Shown one piece after another: positions 1 through 10,033 of a stretch of DNA of 64,000 nt. Origin of the DNA: Paenibacillus dendritiformis (lineage in GTDB: Bacteria; Bacillota; Bacilli; Paenibacillales; Paenibacillaceae); the NCBI RefSeq assembly GCF_945605565.1, contig NZ_OX216966.1:2472001-2536000 (forward strand), in the 5' to 3' direction. Positions within the stretch are counted from its first letter, which is position 1; the number at the start of each line of letters is the position of its first letter. The translations under genes were made by a program, and so were the position numbers. The notes beneath the pieces are model-generated. The model did not search any database, was not told the DNA's origin, and was given only the letters and a program-made list of their open reading frames with translations.

Positions 1-228
1 AAGCAGCGCCCCGCCTTGCGCAAGCCGGAGCGTTACCATTTCACGACCTTGCCGCTGCCGCTGATTATGGATGGCAAGGTGCAGGATCATAATCTGTCGA
101 CCATCAATAAGACCCGCTTCTGGTTGAAAAACCAGCTTACGTTGAAAGGCGTCAGCGAATTTAAAGACGTTTTTTTCTGTTCTATCGATCATCGGGGCCA
201 CTTATTCGTGGATCGGAAGCATAAGTAG
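1..228 (+). CDS. DUF421 (YrbG/YetF-like) membrane protein, C-terminal end only
   Basis: The reading frame is open from base 1, so the start lies outside the window and only the last 75 residues are visible. They match the soluble C-terminal part of DUF421/UPF0702 proteins: a short strand ending in the motif LIMDGKV, a helix with an Arg/Leu-rich face, then a two-stranded end (DVFFCSID, GHLFVD). The membrane segments would lie upstream. The gene is convergent with spoVB, with 13 bp between stops; in B. subtilis the family member yrbG is also next to spoVB, which supports the call. Function of the family is not well defined; some members affect spore properties. Confidence 0.75.
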   Translation, partial: KQRPALRKPERYHFTTLPLPLIMDGKVQDHNLSTINKTRFWLKNQLTLKGVSEFKDVFFCSIDHRGHLFVDRKHK

Positions 229-241
229 CTGAACCGGATGA

Positions 242-1840
242 TTATTTGCGATGCGGCTTCGGCGGCAGCCAATGCCGGACCAGCGGAAGCCGCGTCACAT
301 CATCGCGGTTGATGAGGCCCATAATAATGAGCAGTAGCAGATAGACAATGACCCCCGCCATCCCCGCAGCGACAAAGCGCAGCAGGCCGTAGCCTTCCGG
401 CAGCGGAGCGCGCACATAGACCGCCTGAATGCAGCCTGCCATAATCACCATGGCAGATCCCACCTTGATGAAATCGAGCCATGGCATCTTCAATTGAAGA
501 TGGCGGATGACGCTCACCGCATGGAGCAGCGTGACGACGACAATATTGATGCATATCGCGATAATGGCTCCATAAATGCCCAATTGAGGCTGAGAAGCCA
601 ACTGAATAATGAGCAGAAGCTTCAGGGCGGCTCCGATAAATGTGTTGACGAGGGCGGTTCCCGGGCGCTCAAGGGCCTGCAGCGCAGCCTGCAGCGGCGC
701 CTGCAAATAGATGAAGACCGCGATCGGAGCCATCCATCGCAGCATGGGAGCGACGCTGGCATCGTTATAGAGCAGGACGCAGAGCGGAAGCGCGAGCACG
801 AACATGATGACGGCGAACGGCGCGCCGCATACGAGGGCCAGCCGGATCGCCTGATGTATACGCTTATGAATCGTGCGCATGTCATTTCGGCCGAGCGCCT
901 CGGATAACGAAGGCACGAGAGAGACGGCCAGCGAGTAAGTCAGCGCCCCAGGGAGCGTCAATATCGGGATAATCATGCCCTGGAGAGCGCCGTACTGCGC
1001 CGTCGCGATCGCGGTGAGAACACCGGCGGCCGCCAGGCTGCGCGCGATCGCAATCGACTCCAGCAGGTAGGACAGCGAGCCGATAAGCTTGCCTCCCGTT
1101 ACGGGTAACGCAATGCGGAGCAAGCGGGGAGCTACCTTGTGCGAAGCTCCTTCCTGCAGCGGCTGTGGTGAAGCCGGAGCTCCATCGGCCGCGCCGCTCT
1201 CCTTCTGCTTGCGCGCGGACCGCATCAGGAAGACGAGGACGAGCAGCCCTCCGAGCTCGCCTACGACGACGCCGACCATGGCGCCCGCTGCCGCCCATTC
1301 CAGCCCGTAGGGGAGGAAGAGATAGGCGAAGCCGATGACGGCCACGATGCGGATAAGCGTCTCGGTTACTTGGGAGACGGCGGTCGGTACCATATTTTGC
1401 ATGCCTTGGAAGTAGCCGCGCAGCACAGCGGAGATGGCGACCATAACGATGATTGGCGTCATGACGAGAAACGTATAGTACACCCGGCTATCCGTCAGAA
1501 CGCGGGTTGTAATCCATGGTGCGAGCACGAGACAGGCGGCGGAGAAGACGATGCCCGCGCTTACGGTCAGCTTCATGGCGATGGATAAAATGCGCCGCAC
1601 GCGGGCACGATCCCCGACAGAGTCCGCCTCGGCGATCAGCTTCGCTACGGCGAGCGGAACGCCGCCTGTAATCAACGTAATGATGACGAGCAGGAAGGGG
1701 TAGCCGAGCTGGTAGATTCCTACCCCTTCCGCCCCGATGATGCGCGGAAGAGTAACGCGCGGAATGAACCCGAGTATGCGATTCACAATGCCTGCGGCCA
1801 ATAAAATCAGCGTTCCCTGTATGAATGACTGCTTCTTCAC
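242..1840 (-). CDS. spoVB: Stage V sporulation protein B, MOP/MATE-superfamily membrane protein
   Basis: 532 residues, usual family length, with about 14 hydrophobic segments. It opens with KKQSFIQGTLILLAAG and ALARIIGAEGVG-like sequence typical of SpoVB (here RVTLPRIIGAEGVGIYQLGYP at about 27-47). SpoVB belongs to the polysaccharide/lipid-II flippase group (MurJ-like) and is needed for spore cortex formation; the transported substrate is inferred to be a cortex precursor. The start is a GTG preceded by a GAGGGA-like ribosome site at a rather long distance. The gene is transcribed alone, convergent with the DUF421 gene and divergent from comN. A low-complexity Gln/Pro/Ala stretch at about residues 215-235 lies in a predicted cytoplasmic loop. 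The sequence match to the family is strong. Confidence 0.93.
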   Translation of the reverse strand: MKKQSFIQGTLILLAAGIVNRILGFIPRVTLPRIIGAEGVGIYQLGYPFLLVIITLITGGVPLAVAKLIAEADSVGDRARVRRILSIAMKLTVSAGIVFSAACLVLAPWITTRVLTDSRVYYTFLVMTPIIVMVAISAVLRGYFQGMQNMVPTAVSQVTETLIRIVAVIGFAYLFLPYGLEWAAAGAMVGVVVGELGGLLVLVFLMRSARKQKESGAADGAPASPQPLQEGASHKVAPRLLRIALPVTGGKLIGSLSYLLESIAIARSLAAAGVLTAIATAQYGALQGMIIPILTLPGALTYSLAVSLVPSLSEALGRNDMRTIHKRIHQAIRLALVCGAPFAVIMFVLALPLCVLLYNDASVAPMLRWMAPIAVFIYLQAPLQAALQALERPGTALVNTFIGAALKLLLIIQLASQPQLGIYGAIIAICINIVVVTLLHAVSVIRHLQLKMPWLDFIKVGSAMVIMAGCIQAVYVRAPLPEGYGLLRFVAAGMAGVIVYLLLLIIMGLINRDDVTRLPLVRHWLPPKPHRK

Positions 1841-2037
1841 GTTCCGATCATCCCTCTTCCCCTGAAGACTTGTCTACCTGATATAACCATAAATATGCGG
1901 TTGTCCCCATTCCATGACGATTGGCTTGTACCGATGGAAGCGAAAAGTCAGGAGAGGCAATGATTGCTATGGGGTGCGAAGCAGGAATTGCGTGCAGGAT
2001 CGCGAATAATAAATAGACACGGAAAGGAGTGAGCGGC

Positions 2038-2295
2038 GTGTCTGAGCCATGCACGGAACAGGAGCGGGTCGAGGCGATCGAAATGTGCTGTGAGAGCAAG
2101 GCGGAAGAGCTGAGGCTGCTCGGCTACGAGCAGGTAACGGGGAAGGATGTATGGGAGTGCGTCAGCGCCAAGTATAAAAAAGAGGACGCTGAGCCGGCCA
2201 TTCATCAGGTCGTCAATGATATTTTGTCTTTGAAAGCAACGCAATTCATGAACTTTATGACGATGGCGGCTTATCGCGGGTCTCCCTTTTTATAA
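2038..2295 (+). CDS. comN: Post-transcriptional regulator, ComN family
   Basis: Small acidic protein of about 85 residues with the family pattern: an N-terminal helix (VEAIEMCCESKAEEL), a central GYEQVT..DVWECV segment, and a C-terminal KATQFMNFMT tail. ComN (YrzD) in B. subtilis is a post-transcriptional regulator of comE late-competence mRNA and lies next to secDF, as here. Two GTG codons (2029 and 2038) are possible starts; I chose 2038 because the AAAGGAG site ends at 2028, giving 9 bases of spacing, whereas 2029 would touch it. The gene is separated from secD by a recognisable promoter, so it is probably a separate unit. Confidence 0.85.
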   Translation: MSEPCTEQERVEAIEMCCESKAEELRLLGYEQVTGKDVWECVSAKYKKEDAEPAIHQVVNDILSLKATQFMNFMTMAAYRGSPFL

Positions 2296-2328
2296 GGCGA
2301 GATTTTTTTTATGCCATGATCACAAAAA

Positions 2329-2357
2329 TTGACTCGAAAAATGACGGTCGATATAAT
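2329..2357 (+). promoter_or_regulatory. Sigma-A promoter of secD-secF
   Basis: TTGACT at 2329-2334 and a perfect TATAAT at 2352-2357 are separated by 17 bases. Transcription would start near 2364, about 30 bases before the secD start codon. No operator-like repeat is evident around it. Confidence 0.8.
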
Positions 2358-2392
2358 AGGAATATTGAATATGAAAGGGGAATAGGGACGAT

Positions 2393-3673
2393 ATGAAAAG
2401 GGTGTTAGCATTTCTGCTCATCGTTGTCGTATCGCTAGGTGTCATTGTCTGGACTAGCCCTTCGATCGTCAACAACATACGTCTCGGACTCGATCTCAAG
2501 GGCGGCTTCGAGATTCTATACCAAGCCTCTCCGCTGGAATCGGGCGGGAAAGTGACTAACGATGCGCTTAAACAGACCGCCAAAAGTCTGGATAAACGGA
2601 TTAACGCCACCGGTACGAGCGAACCGGAGATTACGATTGAAGGCTCCGACCGGATCCGCGTCAAAATTGCGGACGTTCAGAACGAGGAGGAGGTGCGGAA
2701 GAAGCTGAAAGAACCGGCTGTTCTTACATTCCGCAGCTCTGAAGGCTGTAAAGACGCGACCGATTACTGCAAGATTGAACTGAAAGGAACGGACTTCGTC
2801 GAAGGCGGAGCGAGCGTCGTATTTGACGAGCTGCAGCGTCCGATCGTAGCGATTAAGCTGAAGGATGCGAGCAAATTCGCCGAAATTACAAAACGTCTCG
2901 CCGGTCTGTATGATCCGGATCCGACCAAAGCGCGCAACCATCTGGCGATTTTCATGGATGACACCCTCATCTCCGATCCGTCCGTCAATTATGAGATTCC
3001 AGGCGGGGAAGCGACAATTACCGGCCAGCGCACGAAGGAAGAAGCGAACGAGCTGAAGGATACGATCAATCTCGGTTCCTTGCCGCTCAAGCTGACCGAG
3101 AAGTACTCGCAGACCGTTACGGCTACGCTTGGCAAGATGTCGCTGGAGCAGACAGTGAAGGCCGGACTCATCGGCACGGCGCTGATTCTGTTATTTATGC
3201 TTGTCATCTATCGGCTGCCTGGTGTTATTGCCAGCGTCTCGCTGATTCTGTTTACATGGATTCTGCTGATTGTCTTCTGGCTGTCCGAGATTACGCTGAC
3301 GCTGCCGGGCATCGCGGCTTTCATTCTCGGTCTCGGCATGGCCGTCGACGCGAATATTATTACGTATGAACGGATTAAGGAGGAGCTGCGCAGCGGCAAG
3401 TCGATCAAATCCGCGATGAAGGCAGGCTCCAAGAACTCGTTCCGGACGATTATGGACGCGAACATTACGACCATTATTGCCGGCGTCGTCATGTATATTC
3501 TGGGCGAGAGCCAGGTCAAGGGCTTTGCGCTCATCCTGATGATGACGGTTATCGTCAGTATTTTGACGAACGTATTCCTCTCCCGCGTCATGCTGCATGC
3601 GCTGGTCAAAGCGAACGTGCTGTCCAAACCGGGATATTTCGGCGTAAAGGAGAGTGAAATCCGTGCGCTTTAA
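2393..3673 (+). CDS. secD: Protein translocase subunit SecD
   Basis: 426 residues. One N-terminal membrane segment (about 5-22) is followed by the SecD hallmark LGLDLKGG at 31-38, a large extracytoplasmic domain (about 40-245), then five membrane segments with the RND-type permease core, including GMAVDANIITYERI at about 316-329. SecD works with SecF and SecYEG and uses the proton gradient to help pull exported proteins out of the channel. Start ATG has a GGGGAATAGGGACG leader. The 3' end overlaps the secF start by 11 bases, so the two are translationally coupled. B. subtilis has a fused SecDF; here they are separate genes. Confidence 0.95.
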   Translation: MKRVLAFLLIVVVSLGVIVWTSPSIVNNIRLGLDLKGGFEILYQASPLESGGKVTNDALKQTAKSLDKRINATGTSEPEITIEGSDRIRVKIADVQNEEEVRKKLKEPAVLTFRSSEGCKDATDYCKIELKGTDFVEGGASVVFDELQRPIVAIKLKDASKFAEITKRLAGLYDPDPTKARNHLAIFMDDTLISDPSVNYEIPGGEATITGQRTKEEANELKDTINLGSLPLKLTEKYSQTVTATLGKMSLEQTVKAGLIGTALILLFMLVIYRLPGVIASVSLILFTWILLIVFWLSEITLTLPGIAAFILGLGMAVDANIITYERIKEELRSGKSIKSAMKAGSKNSFRTIMDANITTIIAGVVMYILGESQVKGFALILMMTVIVSILTNVFLSRVMLHALVKANVLSKPGYFGVKESEIRAL

Positions 3674-4571
3674 AGGAACGTTCAACTTTGTTCATTCCAG
3701 CAAATACTTCTTTATTTTGTCGATCATTATTACGATTGTCGGCGCGATCTCGCTTAGCGTGTTTGGCTTGAACTACGGGGTAGATTTCAGCTCGGGCACG
3801 AACGTGGACATTACGCTCTCAAAGCCGGTGGAGAAGGCCCAGATCGAGCAGATGCTGGAGCCGTACCACTTGAAGAAGGAGCCGACCATTACGATGGGCA
3901 GCGACCGGGTGACGATCCGGTTCACGGAAGTGCTGACCGAGCAGATGGAGAACCAGTTCAAGGCAGATTTCAAAAAGCTGGACGCGGGCGCTTCATTCGA
4001 AATCAATACGGTCGATGTCGAGATTGCGCGCGAGCTGCAGCGCAATGCCTTGCTCGCGGTCCTGATCGCGAGCATCGGCATCATTATCTATATCAGCATC
4101 CGCTTCGAATGGCGCTTCGCCATCTCGGCGGTCGTCGCCTTGCTGCATGATGCGTTCATGGTTATCAGCATCTTCTCGATATTCCGGCTTGAGGTCAATC
4201 TGCCGTTCATTATCGCGGTGCTGACCATCATCGGATATTCCATCAACGATACGATCGTTATTTTTGACCGGATTCGCGAGAATATGAGATTTGCCAAGGT
4301 CAAAAATATACATGACTTGTCCCATCTCGTGAACGACAGTATTTATCAGACGCTGACCCGTTCCATTAATACGGTGTTGACCGTTCTCGTGGCGGCCCTC
4401 TGTCTGTTTATTTTCGCGAGCGAGTCGATCCGGATGTTCTCGCTGGCCATTCTGGTCGGCTTGGCATTCGGCGCTTATTCCTCGATCTTCATCGCGAGCC
4501 CGCTGTGGGTCGTCTTGAAGAGCAAGGAGAAGAACAAGTCCAAGTCTCCGGCGAAGCCGAAGCAGGCGTAA
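3663..4571 (+). CDS. secF: Protein translocase subunit SecF
   Basis: About 302 residues. Membrane segment at about 12-32, then the SecF motif GLNYGVDFSSGTNVDI, an extracytoplasmic domain, and a block of five membrane segments with the conserved SINDTIVIFDRIREN sequence. Forms the SecDF complex with the product of the overlapping upstream gene. I chose the GTG at 3663 because AAAGGAG ends at about 3652, giving 10 bases of spacing; a GTG at 3654 is in frame but too close to the ribosome site. The C-terminus is Lys-rich. A strong intrinsic terminator follows 90 bases downstream, closing the operon. Confidence 0.94.
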   Translation: MRFKGTFNFVHSSKYFFILSIIITIVGAISLSVFGLNYGVDFSSGTNVDITLSKPVEKAQIEQMLEPYHLKKEPTITMGSDRVTIRFTEVLTEQMENQFKADFKKLDAGASFEINTVDVEIARELQRNALLAVLIASIGIIIYISIRFEWRFAISAVVALLHDAFMVISIFSIFRLEVNLPFIIAVLTIIGYSINDTIVIFDRIRENMRFAKVKNIHDLSHLVNDSIYQTLTRSINTVLTVLVAALCLFIFASESIRMFSLAILVGLAFGAYSSIFIASPLWVVLKSKEKNKSKSPAKPKQA

Positions 4572-4661
4572 CCGCCAACTTCAAGCCGAAGGATGCGGCG
4601 GCAATGGAACGAGTCCCGGCTTGGCTTCCCTGCCGCAGCCTGCGGCGCAAGCATAAAGATG

Positions 4662-4698
4662 AAGCCGCGTCAGTACAGGATGCTGACGCGGCTTTGAT
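4662..4698 (+). terminator. Intrinsic terminator after secF
   Basis: A 12-bp GC-rich stem (AAGCCGCGTCAG paired with CTGACGCGGCTT) around a 9-base loop, followed by a short T-containing tail. Confidence 0.75.
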
Positions 4699-4775
4699 GT
4701 TGCAAGCAAGAACAGACTCATGCGAAGTCGAAGTCCACAATAGGAATGAAAAAAATGAAATGCGAGGGTTGCGAC

Positions 4776-5723
4776 ATGACGACCGATCGGTTTGCAAGGG
4801 CCGAGGCAGGGGCATGGCTGGGCATTATCGGCAATCTGCTGCTCGCGCTGCTCAAAGGGATTGCCGGCTTCTTTGCGGGCAGCCAAGCACTCATCGCGGA
4901 CGCTTGGCACTCCGCCTCGGATGTGGCGGGATCCGGCGCCGTCCTTGTTGGCTTGAAAGCAGCGAAGCGCCCTCCGGACAAGGATCATCCGTATGGACAC
5001 GGCAAAGCGGAATCCATCGCCGCCATCATCGTCTCGGTGCTGCTGCTCGTCGTCGGGCTTGAGCTCGCCGTCTCGGCCGTGAAATCGGTATGGCACGGGC
5101 AGATGGACATCCCGAAATGGTACGCTCTCGCCGCGATTATGGTGTCTATCGTGGTGAAGGAAGCGATGTTCCAGTACAAGTTCCGGCTGGGCAAGCGCTT
5201 ATCATCGCAAGCATTGATTGCGAACGCATGGGAGCATCGTTCCGATGTCTATTCCTCCATCGCGGCGCTGATCGGGGTGGGAGCCGCGATGCTCGGCGGG
5301 ATGTATCATATCGAATGGCTGCTGTATCTGGATCCGGCAGCCGGATTTATCGTGGCGCTTCTTGTGCTGCAGATGGGAACGAGATTGGTGAAGGAAGCGA
5401 TTCACTCGACGATGGACCATGTTCTTCATGATGAAGAAGCGAATCCGCTCATCCGGGCCGTACAGTCGGTCAACGGCGTCATTACCGTCGACAATCTGCG
5501 GGCGCGGGAACATGGCCATTATGTTATCGTCGATGTTAAAATCAGTGTAAATCCCCGCATATCGGTGGCCGATGGCCATGCGATTGCGAAGCGGGTCAAA
5601 AATCATTTAATGCAGCGTTATTTGCATGTGGCAGACGTATTTGTCCATGTGAACCCGTTCGAAACCGGCAATCCGTACCGGATTCCGGACAATGACGGGG
5701 GAGAGTCTACGCTGCTGCAATGA
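4776..5723 (+). CDS. Cation diffusion facilitator (CDF) family metal exporter
   Basis: 315 residues from the chosen start. Six predicted membrane segments and both CDF metal-site signatures: HSASD in the second membrane helix and the related HRSDVYSS in the fifth, plus the loop DHPYGHGK. A C-terminal ferredoxin-like cytoplasmic domain (about 215-300) with DNLRAREHGHYVIVDVKI is typical of the family. CDF proteins export divalent cations such as Zn, Fe or Mn by proton antiport; the metal is not predictable here. Starts at 4746 and 4755 are in frame, but ATG 4776 has GAGGG seven bases upstream and matches the family N-terminus (MTTDRFARAE). No metal riboswitch or operator is obvious. Confidence 0.88.
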   Translation: MTTDRFARAEAGAWLGIIGNLLLALLKGIAGFFAGSQALIADAWHSASDVAGSGAVLVGLKAAKRPPDKDHPYGHGKAESIAAIIVSVLLLVVGLELAVSAVKSVWHGQMDIPKWYALAAIMVSIVVKEAMFQYKFRLGKRLSSQALIANAWEHRSDVYSSIAALIGVGAAMLGGMYHIEWLLYLDPAAGFIVALLVLQMGTRLVKEAIHSTMDHVLHDEEANPLIRAVQSVNGVITVDNLRAREHGHYVIVDVKISVNPRISVADGHAIAKRVKNHLMQRYLHVADVFVHVNPFETGNPYRIPDNDGGESTLLQ

Positions 5724-5744
5724 GGATGTTAAAGGAGTGGGAGG

Positions 5745-8198
5745 ATGCTTCATCCACGCTCCCGGTGGATCTGCTCTGACGTGCCGGATACCGGCATCGA
5801 GCAGCTGGCCCAGGAAGCCCGGGTCTCGAAGCTGGTCGCCCGTATGCTGGCCGTACGGGGGATTGCAGACGCAGAGCAGGCGCACCGGTTTTTGCATGCG
5901 GATATTGATGAGATGCACGATCCATATTTATTGGCAGGAATGGAAGACGCGGTGGCCCGAATCCGGACAGCGCTTGCGAACCGCGAGCGCATTCGCATAT
6001 ATGGCGATTACGATGCGGACGGAGTCTCGAGCACATCGCTTATGATTTATTTGATGCGTCACCTGGAGGCGGATTTCGATTATTATATCCCGCATCGGGC
6101 CAACGAAGGGTACGGGCTGAACAAGGCCGCGCTGGAAGATGCCAAGGCTTGCGGCGTCACCCTCGTCGTAACGGTCGATACCGGGATAAGCGCCGTGGAG
6201 GAAATCGCTTACGCCCGCGGGCTTGGAATCGACATCGTGGTGACCGATCACCATGAGCCTCCGGAGCAGCTTCCGGAAGCCTGCGCCCTGGTCAATCCGA
6301 AGCTGCCTTATTGCCCTTATCCGTTCAAAGGGCTGGCCGGTGTCGGGGTGGCCTTCAAGCTGGCGCACGCGCTGCTCGGACGGATTCCCGAGGAGTGGCT
6401 GGAGCTGGCCGCCATCGGCACTGTCGCTGATCTGATGCCTCTGCTGGATGAGAACCGCATTCTCGTGCGGGCAGCCCTGCAGCGGATGAAGCGTTCCCGC
6501 TATGCCGGGATTCGGGCGCTGCTTCAAGTGTGCAGCATCGATCCGAAGGAAGTGACCTCGACGCATATCGCCTTCTCGATGGCTCCGCGAATCAATGCCA
6601 GCGGCCGGCTCGATCATGCCGGCATCGCGGTTCAACTGCTGACGGCGGAAGACGACGCGGCGGCCGAGGCGTTCGCATGGGAGCTGGATCGGTTGAATAA
6701 GGAGCGGCAGAAGATCGTCGACGGCATCGTCAAGGAAGCGGAAGCACAGTTGGTGGAGAAGATGGAGGATACGGGCGAGCCTCCTCATGTCATCGTATTG
6801 GCCGCGGAGGGCTGGAATGTCGGCGTCATCGGGATCGTCGCTTCCAAAATCCTCGAAAAATATTACCGTCCGACCTTCGTGCTGGGAATCGACGGGGAGA
6901 CGGGATTGTGCAAAGGCTCGGCCCGGTCGATCCCGGGCTTCGATCTGTACGAGGCGATGCAGGCGTGCGGCGAACTGTTCGAGCATTATGGCGGTCATCA
7001 GGCCGCGGCAGGCATGACGATTCAGGCAGACAAGCTCGCGGAGCTTGAGCGGCGCCTGCAAGAGATTGCCGAGGGTATACTGACAGAGGAGCACTTCGTT
7101 CCTTGCGTCGAAGTGGACGCGGAATGCGGCTTGAATGAGATTCCGCTGGAAGTGATCGACCAGCTGGAGCAATTGGCCCCGTTCGGCATGGGCAATCCGA
7201 GCCCCCGGGTCGTCATCCGCAACGCGCGGGTGCGCGAGATCCGGACGATGGGCAAGGAAGGCCAACATTTGAAGTTGATGTTGAGCCAAGAGCGTGCTAC
7301 ATTGGATGCGGTAGCTTTTCACCGGGGGGGCTTGGCCCGAAGGATTGCGAGTGACGTGAAGGCGGATGTGCTGGGCGAGCTGTCCGTCAATGAATGGAAC
7401 GGTCGGCGCAGACCGCAGTTGTTCATGCAGGATATCCGAATCCAGGAGCGGCAGCTGTTCGATTTGCGGGGGATCCCGGAGGCTTGGGAGACCGCCGTCC
7501 AGCTGGCGCGTATATTGGAGCAGGATGGAGACGGCGCAAGCGTGCTCGTCACGACCCGTGAACAGGCGGGCGTGCATGCCGCGGAATCGTTCGCGTGGCT
7601 GTATAGCGACGAGGAGGATGGACCGGTCGTCGTTCCTGGCGCATGGCGGGGAGACGAGCCGTTCATTGCCGCGATGTCGGAGCGCGTTCGCGAGATGGTG
7701 CTGTTCGGGATGCCGCCATCGGAGCAGGATTGGAGCCGGTTAATCCGCCAGCTTCGCCATATGGAACGGCTGCATGTCGTGCTGCCGCGCGAACCGATCG
7801 GGGGACGGCTTCATATGCCGACGCGCGATCGAATCAAGCGGGCTTATGCCGAATTGAGACGGGTACATACATGGACCAATGAACCCGAGCCGATGCGAGC
7901 GCTGGCCAAGCGCGTCAACTTGTCCCTGCGGGAATTCATGCTGCTGCTCGATATGTTCAAGGAGCTGCAATTTTTAACTTGCACTCATCATAAACATACA
8001 ACGACATTCGAAATGGCGGCACAGCCGGCGAAGACCTCGTTGGAAGCTTCCCAACGTTACCGGGACTGGGCAACTGCAGCCGCCTGGGAGCAGCGCTGGT
8101 ATGAGCCAGCGACGGAGGAGTTTGCAGCATGGCTGTGGTCCTGCTGGGACGAAGACCGCGATGTTTCATTACTTAGGAGGAGTTCAGATGGATTTTAA
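5745..8198 (+). CDS. recJ: Single-stranded-DNA-specific exonuclease RecJ
   Basis: 817 residues, close to the long RecJ form of Bacillales. The DHH phosphoesterase motifs are present: [10 protein letters not shown] at about 87-96 and VTDHHE at about 166-171, then the DHHA1 region with [10 protein letters not shown] and [10 protein letters not shown] (about 388-425), an OB fold, and a C-terminal RecJ extension of about 240 residues. RecJ degrades 5'-ended single strands in recombination and mismatch/base-excision repair. The ATG is preceded by AAAGGAG. The stop overlaps the apt start by 11 bases, so the two genes are coupled, the same order as in B. subtilis. Confidence 0.95.
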   Translation: MLHPRSRWICSDVPDTGIEQLAQEARVSKLVARMLAVRGIADAEQAHRFLHADIDEMHDPYLLAGMEDAVARIRTALANRERIRIYGDYDADGVSSTSLMIYLMRHLEADFDYYIPHRANEGYGLNKAALEDAKACGVTLVVTVDTGISAVEEIAYARGLGIDIVVTDHHEPPEQLPEACALVNPKLPYCPYPFKGLAGVGVAFKLAHALLGRIPEEWLELAAIGTVADLMPLLDENRILVRAALQRMKRSRYAGIRALLQVCSIDPKEVTSTHIAFSMAPRINASGRLDHAGIAVQLLTAEDDAAAEAFAWELDRLNKERQKIVDGIVKEAEAQLVEKMEDTGEPPHVIVLAAEGWNVGVIGIVASKILEKYYRPTFVLGIDGETGLCKGSARSIPGFDLYEAMQACGELFEHYGGHQAAAGMTIQADKLAELERRLQEIAEGILTEEHFVPCVEVDAECGLNEIPLEVIDQLEQLAPFGMGNPSPRVVIRNARVREIRTMGKEGQHLKLMLSQERATLDAVAFHRGGLARRIASDVKADVLGELSVNEWNGRRRPQLFMQDIRIQERQLFDLRGIPEAWETAVQLARILEQDGDGASVLVTTREQAGVHAAESFAWLYSDEEDGPVVVPGAWRGDEPFIAAMSERVREMVLFGMPPSEQDWSRLIRQLRHMERLHVVLPREPIGGRLHMPTRDRIKRAYAELRRVHTWTNEPEPMRALAKRVNLSLREFMLLLDMFKELQFLTCTHHKHTTTFEMAAQPAKTSLEASQRYRDWATAAAWEQRWYEPATEEFAAWLWSCWDEDRDVSLLRRSSDGF

Positions 8199-8700
8199 AT
8201 CGTATATTCGGGTCATCCCCGATTTTCCTCAGCCGGGAATCAGCTTCAAAGATATTACGACGCTGTTGAAGGACGGTTCCGCTTATCAGGCGGCGATCGC
8301 CGCAATGAAGCAGCTGGTCGAGGATAAGCAAATTGATCTGATTGCCGGACCGGAGGCGCGCGGCTTCGTCGTAGGCGCTCCGCTCGCCTTGGCGATCGGG
8401 GCCGGATTCGTCCCGATTCGCAAGAGCGGCAAGCTGCCGGGTGAGACGATTGAAGCGGGCTATGCGCTGGAATACGGCAGTGACAAGCTGGCCATGCACA
8501 AGGATGCGATCAAGCCGGGGCAGAAGGTGTTGATTGCCGACGACCTGCTGGCAACCGGAGGCACGATCTCGACGGCCGTCAATCTGGTGCGTCAACTGGG
8601 CGGAGAAGTGGTCGGTGCGTTGTTCCTGATCGAACTGAGCGACCTGAACGGACGCGCCAAGCTGCCGGATATTGACGTGCGTTCCCTGATGACTTACTAA
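8188..8700 (+). CDS. apt: Adenine phosphoribosyltransferase
   Basis: 170 residues, the normal size. Converts adenine and PRPP to AMP in purine salvage. The type I PRTase signature [13 protein letters not shown] lies at about 115-127, with IAGPEARGF at about 52-60 in the flexible-loop region. The frame is open further upstream, but ATG 8188 has AGGAGGAG at 8176-8183 and matches the family start [14 protein letters not shown]. Start overlaps the recJ stop. A bidirectional terminator follows immediately. Confidence 0.96.
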   Translation: MDFKSYIRVIPDFPQPGISFKDITTLLKDGSAYQAAIAAMKQLVEDKQIDLIAGPEARGFVVGAPLALAIGAGFVPIRKSGKLPGETIEAGYALEYGSDKLAMHKDAIKPGQKVLIADDLLATGGTISTAVNLVRQLGGEVVGALFLIELSDLNGRAKLPDIDVRSLMTY

Positions 8701-8712
8701 TAGGTGAATGTC

Positions 8713-8757
8713 AAAAACCCCCTGAACCGGGCTGACGCCCGTTCCAGGGGGTTTCTT
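8713..8757. terminator. Bidirectional terminator between apt and the uracil permease gene
   Basis: Long hairpin: AAACCCCCTG pairs with CAGGGGGTTT, and inside it CGGGC pairs with GCCCG around a TGAC loop. A-run on the left and T-run on the right allow termination of both the plus-strand apt unit and the convergent minus-strand permease gene. Confidence 0.88.
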
Positions 8758-8764
8758 GCATGCA

Positions 8765-10033
8765 TCAGGCTTGCTCGTTAGACAAGCCCAGCTTGTCAAT
8801 GATGATGAAGAACAGGTTGAGCACGATGCCGAGCACCGTGGCCAGCGCCATTCCCTTCAATTCTACAGCGCCCAGCTTCAAGGTGGCGCCGCTGATGCCG
8901 ATGACGATGATGAGCGTCGTCAGCAGCAGATTTTTCGGCTTGCCGTAGTCGACCTTGGCATCGACGAGCACCCGCAGGCCGGATGCCGCGATAACCCCGA
9001 ACAACAGCAGGGATACGCCGCCCATGACGGGCACCGGGATGTTGGCGATGAGGGCGGATACTTTGCCGAAGAACGACATGATAATGGCAATGACCGCCGC
9101 GCCGCCGATGACATATACAGAATAGACGCGGGTAAGCGCCATGACACCGATGTTCTCCCCGTACGTCGTGTTCGGCGTCGAGCCGAAGAAGCCGGAGAAG
9201 ATGGTCGAGATCCCGTTGCCGAGCAGGGAGCGGTGAAGCCCCGGGTTTTTCGACAGATCGCTGCCTACAATATTGCTAGTTACCATCAAATGCCCGATAT
9301 GCTCCACGACGACGACCAGTGCCGCAGGCACGATAATAGCGATCGCCGTCCAGTTGAATTCAGGGAACGTGAATGTCGGCGCTTTGAACAGGGCGGCCTC
9401 CCGGACCGGATCCATGCTGACGGCGCCCATGAAGTAAGCGACGACATAACCGGTAATGATACCGATTAGAACTGGAATAATTTTGAAGAAGCCGCGGAAG
9501 AGCACATTGCCGAGCACGGTCACGCCGAGCGTGACGCAGGCCAGCGTAATGGCAGTCGAATCGAGCGCGGCTCCCGGAGCGGACGGAATAAATCCCGACA
9601 TTCCGGCAGCGACCGGAACAAGCTCGAGGCCGATGACCGCGACGATGGCTCCCATGGCGGCCGGCGGGAAGAGCACATCCAGCCAGCGAGTGCCAACCCA
9701 CTTCACGATAAGCGCGACCGCCACGAAGATGATTCCGCATACGATGAAGCCGGAGAGCGCTTGGGCGTAGCTGCCGCCATTGCCGGTGAGAACGACTGTA
9801 ACCGGAGAAATGAACGCAAAGCTCGATCCGAGAAAGGCTGGGATGAGCCCCCGGCACAGCACAAGATAGAAGATGGTGCCCAATCCGTTCATCAGCAGTA
9901 CGATGCCCGGATCGACGTGGAACAGGTTCGGCACCAACACGTTCGATCCGAACATGGCGAACATGTGTTGGATGCTTAGCAGCAGTCCAGGCCCGAAAGC
10001 CGGTTTTTCATGCACTTGAATTTCGCGTTGCAA
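8765..10033 (-). CDS. uraA: Uracil permease, NCS2 family
   Basis: 422 residues with about 14 hydrophobic segments. The N-terminal signature SIQHMFAMFGSNVLVP is the uracil-type NCS2 motif (as in UraA/PyrP), and the substrate-site region GLELVPVAAG and the second motif GENIGVMALTRVYS are present. It should import uracil by proton symport for pyrimidine salvage; xanthine transport is less likely. The start appears to be TTG, 10 bases after AAAGGAG. The gene is convergent with apt and divergent from rel. I looked for a PyrR-type attenuator and a purine riboswitch in the leader and saw neither. Confidence 0.88.
   Translation of the reverse strand: MQREIQVHEKPAFGPGLLLSIQHMFAMFGSNVLVPNLFHVDPGIVLLMNGLGTIFYLVLCRGLIPAFLGSSFAFISPVTVVLTGNGGSYAQALSGFIVCGIIFVAVALIVKWVGTRWLDVLFPPAAMGAIVAVIGLELVPVAAGMSGFIPSAPGAALDSTAITLACVTLGVTVLGNVLFRGFFKIIPVLIGIITGYVVAYFMGAVSMDPVREAALFKAPTFTFPEFNWTAIAIIVPAALVVVVEHIGHLMVTSNIVGSDLSKNPGLHRSLLGNGISTIFSGFFGSTPNTTYGENIGVMALTRVYSVYVIGGAAVIAIIMSFFGKVSALIANIPVPVMGGVSLLLFGVIAASGLRVLVDAKVDYGKPKNLLLTTLIIVIGISGATLKLGAVELKGMALATVLGIVLNLFFIIIDKLGLSNEQA

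Noticed and set aside
5928..7577. Long antisense open frame inside recJ
   Set aside because: Shadow of GC-rich codon use; the recJ frame has all family motifs.
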